Source: Myxococcales bacterium
GTDB lineage: Bacteria; Myxococcota_A; Polyangia; Haliangiales; Haliangiaceae
Length of the DNA stretch: 64,000 nt
Assembly: GCA_016717005.1 (NCBI GenBank)
Contig: JADJUF010000022.1
Location: 70,112 to 134,111 of the forward strand
Direction: 5' to 3'
Part shown: one piece after another, positions 59,820 to 64,000 of the stretch
Layout of the letters: every line of letters begins with the position of its first letter
How positions within the stretch are numbered: the first letter of the stretch is position 1
Notes under the pieces: generated by a model
What the model saw: only the letters and a program-made list of their open reading frames with translations
What the model was told of the DNA's origin: nothing
Database searches by the model: none
Position numbers and translations under genes: made by a program

Positions 59820-60010
59820 GGGCGGCGGGGTGCGGCGGCGGCGAGACGTCAGCCGGCTGGCGAGGTGCGGCGGCGGCGAGACGTCAGCCGGCTGGCGAGG
59901 TGCGGCGGCGGGGTGCGGCGGCGAGGTGCGGCGGCGAGGTGCGGCGGCGGCGAGACGTCAACCGGCTGGCGAGGTGCGGCGGCGGCGAGACGTCAGCCGG
60001 CTGGCGAGGT
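59820..60010. repeat. 34-bp GC tandem repeat before the YARHG-like gene
   Basis: Four copies of gagacgtcagccggctggcgaggtgcggcggcg (starting near 59843, 59877, 59951 and 59985; one with aaccgg), interrupted by short gcggcgaggt units. It lies between the divergent deacetylase and YARHG-like genes, and occupies most of a 450-bp stretch (59727-60176) with no other feature. Confidence 0.85.
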
Positions 60011-60176
60011 GCGGCGAGAGGTCGCGGAGCGTCACGACCGCGCGGGACCGCGTCGGCCTCCGCTGCGTCGACGACCGGCGCGCGCTCGTTGTCGGCCACG
60101 GCCCTCGGTCCGTGGCTCGCGGCTCGATCGGTCCGGATCGGCGATTGCGCCCGGGCGCGATCCGCGCTTTCAATCG

Positions 60177-61127
60177 ATGATGCGGCTCGCGACCCTCACC
60201 CTCGCCCTCGCCGTCACCAGCGCCTCGGCCCACGCCGACGTCGCGAAGCTCGGCGCCGCTGAGCTCAAGGAGATCGCCAGCTCGAGCTGTCCCTACTGGT
60301 CGCCGACCGGACCCTCCGTGATCTGCCTCGAGGCGTCCGAGACCGTGCCCGGCGTCGTGGTGACCGCGGTGGTCGCCAAGGCGCGCGCGCGGAGGGCGAT
60401 CAGCTGATCGACGTCGCCAACAACAACCTGCGGACGTTGCCGCGCGGGCTGACCGCGTTGAACCGCGAGCTCCGCAAAGGGCTACGTGCCGGCGACCGCG
60501 GTGTTCTCGACGGGCTCGGACCCCGCCCGGGTGACGATCGAGGGGGACCTCACGGTCGGGGTCGACGGCGGCGCCGTCACGTTGCGCCGCGGCGCGCAGG
60601 AGCTCGAGCGCCTGGCGCCGACGATCGCCGACGGCCACACCCTGGTCGCCGAGGTGACCAGCCTCGGCGGCCATCACCTCGCGGTGATCGCGAGCTCCGC
60701 GTACGACGAGAACGAGCGCGGCCCCGCGGTCATCGCGATCTGGAAGCTCCCCACCGGGTACGGCTGCCCGGAGCGGATCCGATGCGCGCCGCACCACGCG
60801 CAGGTGCGCGCGCTGCTCGACGAGGTCTGCCGTGACGCGTTCGACGCCGGGCGCTACCAGCACGTCGCCACCGCGGTGAACGACGGTGAGCTCGTCGCCG
60901 ACGACCTCCGCTACCTGTTCAACGCCTACGGCGCGTTCCACGGCTACGCGTTCAAGAAGCTCCGCTACCTCAACGACTTCTTCTACGACGCCGACGCCGC
61001 GGCCTGGCTCCCCCAGCCCTGCCTCGCGAAGGTCCGCTCGCTCGCCAGCGAGCGCGCGCTGTCAGCCGCGCAGGCCAGCATGCAGGTCCAGCTCCGCCAG
61101 CTCTGGAAGCAGGCGAGCGCCGACTGA
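60177..61127 (+). CDS. Secreted YARHG-domain-like protein (frameshifted)
   Basis: About 316 residues in two frames. It has a signal peptide (MMRLATLTLALAVTSASAHA), then VAKLGAAELKEIASSSCPYWSPTGPSVICLEASETVPGVVVTAVVAKA; after a shift near 60390, EGDQLIDVANNNLRTLPRGLTALNRELRK; after one near 60479, GYVPATAVFSTGSDPARVTIEGDL through the end. DDLRYLFNAYGAFHGYAFKKLRYLNDFFYDADAAAWLPQ (near the C-terminus) resembles YARHG, an extracellular repeat domain in which Y-A-x-x-G-x-x-F and a following Y are conserved. The function is unknown. The start may be either of two adjacent ATGs (60177, 60180). Confidence 0.65.
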
Positions 61128-61134
61128 CCGAAAG

Positions 61135-61326
61135 GGGACGGTGTCAACGTTGACAACGTTTCGGCCGCGGCCGCCCGACGACGCTCCTGGCGGCGCGGGA
61201 CACCGGCAGTTGCTGTAGCGCCGGCGCCGCCGGATCAGCGATGAGCTCCGGGTCGTCGCATGTCGACTCGACGCCGGCGCCCAGCCCACAGGGGCGCGCG
61301 AAGGTTGTCAACGTCGACACCGTCCC
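61135..61326. repeat. Inverted-repeat element with TGTCAACGTTGACA palindrome
   Basis: A 23-bp segment at 61135-61157 reappears in inverted orientation at 61304-61326 with one mismatch. The left copy contains the perfect 14-bp palindrome TGTCAACGTTGACA (61142-61155); the right copy has it with one change. About 146 bp separate the copies. The arrangement is that of a REP pair/BIME or a small MITE. No gene is inside. Confidence 0.75.
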
Positions 61327-61344
61327 TCCGTCCCGCGCGCGTGC

Positions 61345-61350
61345 GATGGT
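61345..61350 (+). promoter_or_regulatory. -10-like GATGGT before the hydrolase gene
   Basis: GATGGT 6 bp before GTG 61357, a weaker variant of the TAnnnT pattern. Confidence 0.3.
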
Positions 61351-61356
61351 CGGCGC

Positions 61357-62238
61357 GTGACCGCGCAACGTCGGCTGGCGCCCGCTGGATGTCCCCGATC
61401 CACGCAGGGCACCGTCATCCCGGTGCACCTGCTCTACCCGAGCGACGCGCCGTCGAGCCCCGTCGCGTTCGGGCCGTACGCGCTCGACCTGGCGCGCGAC
61501 GCCGCGGTCGTCGGCGCGCGGCTCCCGGTCGTGGCGGTCTCCCACGGCCAGACCAGCACGCCGTGGAGCCACCGCGGGCTGGCCACGCACCTCGCGCGCG
61601 CCGGCTGCGCGGTCGTGCTGATCGAGCACCCGGGCGACTCGCGCCGCGACCCCGGCCTCGCCGGCACCGCCGCCAACCTGGCCAACCGCCCCCGCCACGT
61701 GCGCTTGGCGCTCGACGCCGCGTTCGCCGACGCGGCGCTCGGGCCGGCGCTCGCGCTCGGGCGCGTCGCGGTGATCGGCCACTCGATCGGCGGCTACACG
61801 GCGCTGGCCTGCGCCGGCGGGCGCGCGCTCGCGCTGCCCAACCAGACCGCCGACGGCGTCGCGCGTCCGGTGGCGATCGTCCCCGATCCGCGGGTGGTCG
61901 CGGTGGCGCTGCTGGCGCCGGCGCTGCCGTGGCTGATGGCGCCCGACGCGCTGGCCGACGTCCGCGCGAAGATCTACGCCCGCGCCGGCGCGCTCGACGA
62001 GCTGGCGCCGCCGTACGTCATCGAGCGGATCTTGCGCGGGCTGCCACCGGCGACGCCGCTCAACTACCGGGTGATCCCGGCTGCGGCCACTTCGGCTTCC
62101 AGTCGCCGTTCCGCCGGCGCTGGCGCAGCCGGGCTTCGCGCCGCGCACGATCCGCCCGGCTTCGACCGCGCGGCGTACCAGGCCCGGCTCGCCGACGAGC
62201 TGACCGCGTTCCTGCGGGCGGCGCTCACCGCGGCCTGA
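61357..62238 (+). CDS. Alpha/beta hydrolase, dienelactone/PAF-acetylhydrolase-like (frameshifted near the C-terminus)
   Basis: 294 codons. SHGQTSTPWSHRGLATHLARAGCAVVLIEHPGDSRRD carries the oxyanion region, and VIGHSIGGYTAL is the nucleophile elbow (Ser143). The acidic residue is probably near VIPDPRVVAV. The catalytic His falls in another frame as GHFGFQSPF, the usual ending, so paired indels around 62078 and 62130 have scrambled about 20 residues before AHDPPGFDRAAYQARLADELTAFL. No signal peptide is visible. The GTG start has GATGGT 6 bp upstream. Substrate unknown. Confidence 0.8.
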   Translation: MTAQRRLAPAGCPRSTQGTVIPVHLLYPSDAPSSPVAFGPYALDLARDAAVVGARLPVVAVSHGQTSTPWSHRGLATHLARAGCAVVLIEHPGDSRRDPGLAGTAANLANRPRHVRLALDAAFADAALGPALALGRVAVIGHSIGGYTALACAGGRALALPNQTADGVARPVAIVPDPRVVAVALLAPALPWLMAPDALADVRAKIYARAGALDELAPPYVIERILRGLPPATPLNYRVIPAAATSASSRRSAGAGAAGLRAAHDPPGFDRAAYQARLADELTAFLRAALTAA

Positions 62239-62353
62239 CGCCCACCGCGTCGATCACTGCCGGGCGAAGCCGACGGGGCCGGAATCTCCCAGTCGCGGCT
62301 CCGCAGGCCCTCCCAGCAGTCCCCGGACATGCGCAGGCGCACGACGGGCACGC

Positions 62354-62668
62354 TCAGCCTTCCCAGCCACCGAGGCAGCTCGCCTTCAGCAGCCGCTGCT
62401 TCCTGTCGATCTCCAGCGTCGCCACCGCGAGCGAGCCCACGCGCCGAAGGCGGGCCCGGTCGATGAGCGTGTCCCACGCCTCGTCCAGGCTGCGCGCCTC
62501 GCCGATGAAGACCTCGTAGTCGCCGCTGTACTCGTCGAGCGACTCGACGAAGTCGCGGTCCAGGACGACCAGCCGCCCCTGCCACACGGTGACCACCACC
62601 AGCGGTACGTCGTAGAACCCGCGATAGACGAAGGGGATCCAGGTCTCGTGCTCCGCTGCCACGCTCAT
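62354..62668 (-). CDS. Small hypothetical protein, possibly an immunity protein
   Basis: 104 residues beginning MSVAAEHETWIPFVYRGFYDVPLVVVTVWQGRLVVLDRDFVESLDEYSGDYEVFIGEA. Acidic, alpha/beta, with no signal peptide. The aromatic- and acid-rich sequence and the position in a run of small genes on one strand fit an immunity-type protein, but no family was recognised. ATG 62668 was chosen because GGAG precedes it; the spacing is short. Confidence 0.55.
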   Translation of the reverse strand: MSVAAEHETWIPFVYRGFYDVPLVVVTVWQGRLVVLDRDFVESLDEYSGDYEVFIGEARSLDEAWDTLIDRARLRRVGSLAVATLEIDRKQRLLKASCLGGWEG

Positions 62669-62685
62669 GCTCCTCGGTCCGGGTC

Positions 62686-63102
62686 CTAGACCTGTGCGCA
62701 CTCGACCTGCAAGACGCGGAAGCAAACCGTGCGGCCGCCTACGTACTGGGGGTCAGCGACCGTCGCCGCGATGTCATCGAGCATCTCCGTGGCGATGGCG
62801 TACTCACCCGGGTCACGCTGCTCCATGACGACGGCGTTGGGCCACACCAGGAGCACATGGCTCGCCCCCAGATCCGTGACCGCCTGCGAGAGCGAGTCAC
62901 GGAGCGCGTCCCAGACGTAGTCACTCAGGATCGGCGGGTCCAGCGGCATCGTCGCTCGCATCGCCTGAAAGAAGGAGGACCGGTCGACGATGGTCGCCGG
63001 CAACACCCGCACGAGCACGCTGCAGGCGTCCGAGCTCCGAGGCCACGCCGAGTTCGCGACTTCCAGGAACACGCGCGCGACCGGCTCCAGTACGTCCGTC
63101 AT
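62686..63102 (-). CDS. Barstar-like protein
   Basis: 138 residues. YVWDALRDSLSQAVTDLGASHVLLVWPNAVVMEQRDPGEYAIATEMLDDIAATVAD resembles the barstar core, in which an N-x-D-A-L-x-D-x-L helix is followed by a hydrophobic strand and a late acidic helix. Barstar inhibits secreted or delivered ribonucleases. The N-terminal part (RVFLEVANSAWPRSSDACSVLVRVLPATIVDRSSFF) is less like barstar. Start ATG 63100-63102. The family call is tentative; neighbours also look like immunity genes. Confidence 0.5.
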   Translation of the reverse strand: MTDVLEPVARVFLEVANSAWPRSSDACSVLVRVLPATIVDRSSFFQAMRATMPLDPPILSDYVWDALRDSLSQAVTDLGASHVLLVWPNAVVMEQRDPGEYAIATEMLDDIAATVADPQYVGGRTVCFRVLQVECAQV

Positions 63103-63216
63103 CTCCACCGCCCGGTCGGATCGACGCACGATGATGCCCGTGCCGCCATGCCATCGGCGCGATCGCATTCTCGGAGTGGCGCGACGCGCCCGCTCGGCAC
63201 GACGAGATCGCGCCCG

Positions 63217-63597
63217 CTATGGAACATAGACGGCCTCGACCGTGAACCGGCATCGCCCGCCATCCACCTCATGCACGCTCACCGCCAGCACCCTCTCGCT
63301 CCTGCCCGACACCGCCCACAGATCGACGAACACGTCCCAGAACCCGCCCATCCACGACGCCACCGAAGTGGTCCACGTGGCCTCGGGCAGCTCGACGAGC
63401 GATTCCCCGTAGGCGACGAGGTAGCGGCCGATCTGCGCCCACGCGTTGCGCGTACACTGCACGTCCTCACCCTGCACCGTCGGCGACGTCCGGCCAGCCA
63501 CGAGCGCTGCGACGATGCCGGTGAGCGCGGCGCGCCATTGGTGGGGCACCGGATGCGGGGCCTCGTCATCCTTCACGGGTTGGTGGGCGGAGTTCAT
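63217..63597 (-). CDS. DUF7668-like immunity-type protein
   Basis: 126 residues. The pattern HPVPHQWRAALTGIVAALVAG...IGRYLVAYGESLVELPEATWTTSVASWMGGFWDVFVDLWAVSGRSERVLAVSVHEVDGGRCRFTVEAVYVP, with the W-x2-S, DLW, GRS-x-R/L-VL and terminal V-Y-V-P elements, resembles the DUF7668 group of small proteins found beside polymorphic toxins. ATG 63595-63597 is the first conserved start. The call is from memory of the pattern, not a search. Confidence 0.5.
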   Translation of the reverse strand: MNSAHQPVKDDEAPHPVPHQWRAALTGIVAALVAGRTSPTVQGEDVQCTRNAWAQIGRYLVAYGESLVELPEATWTTSVASWMGGFWDVFVDLWAVSGRSERVLAVSVHEVDGGRCRFTVEAVYVP

Positions 63598-63730
63598 GAT
63601 GACCTGCACGCGTGGCGGATCGGCGGTTCGGGTTCGCGGGTCGCACGGGCTCAGCCCTACCTTGGTGCTCCGGCGACGTGCCAATCGAAGCTGAGCGTGA
63701 CCACCAGGGGTTGGTAGCACGTCGGCCAGA

Positions 63731-64000
63731 TCAGTACGCACCTCCCTCGGGGATGACGCCATCCCCGTCAGGCACCTTGCCGTGACCCAGGGCCGTCTCG
63801 CTTGGGCAGGCGCGCTCGTAGTGCCAGAACCAGAAGCTGTCCCCGGGCCGGGCCGCGTCAGCCAGGTATCGTTCGAGCTCTGCGTGGTCGTCGAAGATCA
63901 TGCGCGTCGGCGCGCGCGCGCCGCGGAAGTGCCGATGCTCGACGATGACCGCCGACTCGTCCGACAGCACCCGCGTGACCGTTTCCAGGACGCGCGCATC
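63731..64000 (-). CDS. Hypothetical protein, N-terminus cut by window edge
   Basis: About 89 visible residues: VLETVTRVLSDESAVIVEHRHFRGARAPTRMIFDDHAELERYLADAARPGDSFWFWHYERACPSETALGHGKVPDGDGVIPEGGAY. The frame is open through the window end, so the start lies beyond 64000. WHYE...C and a Gly-rich tail are the only notable motifs; no family was recognised. It is the upstream member of the run of small same-strand genes. Confidence 0.55.
   Translation of the reverse strand, partial: DARVLETVTRVLSDESAVIVEHRHFRGARAPTRMIFDDHAELERYLADAARPGDSFWFWHYERACPSETALGHGKVPDGDGVIPEGGAY

Overview
The window is very GC-rich DNA (no AT-rich islands apart from a few promoter-like spots) that looks chromosomal and myxobacterial. 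The taxonomic evidence is a MYXO-CTERM-type sorting tail, thirteen Myxococcus-type cysteine-rich DUF4215 repeats, many lipoproteins with D-A-G/D-A-P tails, several Ser/Thr kinases, and an F-type ATP synthase operon with both b' and b subunits. Myxococcota is the best placement; a Haliangium/Kofleriaceae-like lineage is an inference. No rRNA, tRNA, CRISPR, transposase or phage gene was recognised.

Layout. 1-6.3 kb: a truncated M20 peptidase, two lipoproteins (one a copper type II monooxygenase homolog), an acyl-CoA dehydrogenase under a FadR/TetR-type palindrome, and a PQQ-type propeller, all on the minus strand. 6.3-10.6 kb: a DUF4157 (eCIS core) protein divergent from a Vps4/Afp15-like AAA ATPase. 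10.7-14.5 kb: an SDR oxidoreductase, a cupredoxin-like protein and a kinase-TPR protein. 14.6-23 kb: surface and secreted proteins (beta-helix/DUF4215/MYXO-CTERM, FG-GAP lipoprotein, Gly-rich lipoprotein). 23-26.6 kb: a coupled FHA-winged-helix / membrane protein / kinase operon. 26.7-33.7 kb: a VIT-vWA protein and a DUF4157-HetC toxin-like gene flanked by two paralogous small membrane proteins. 33.9-40.1 kb: atp b'-b-delta-alpha-gamma-beta-epsilon. 40.3-51.5 kb: small enzymes, Uma2 proteins, a HhH-methyltransferase, repeat proteins and a Gre factor. 51.7-54.3 kb: a HEAT-repeat gene. 54.5-59.7 kb: a giant Agd3-like polysaccharide deacetylase lipoprotein. 60-64 kb: a YARHG-like protein, an alpha/beta hydrolase and a run of small genes resembling toxin-immunity genes.

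Three patterns run across the window. First, many genes have a TAnnnT hexamer 6-8 bp before the start codon and no Shine-Dalgarno, which suggests leaderless transcription and was used here to choose starts. Second, the stop-codon end of several genes is copied, often in tandem, into the following intergenic DNA. Third, single-base or two-base indels break at least fourteen otherwise well-conserved reading frames, including the presumably essential atpA and atpG. They are absent before 15 kb and densest between 46 and 54 kb, so most are probably sequence errors.

The most interesting candidates are the eCIS-type cargo loci (DUF4157 with phospholipase/HetC-like motifs, plus the AAA ATPase, with no sheath or tube genes nearby), the CE18-like deacetylase with four repeated modules on polyproline linkers, the VIT-vWA protein carrying TonB-plug-like segments in unusual order, and the stop-codon-spanning repeats.
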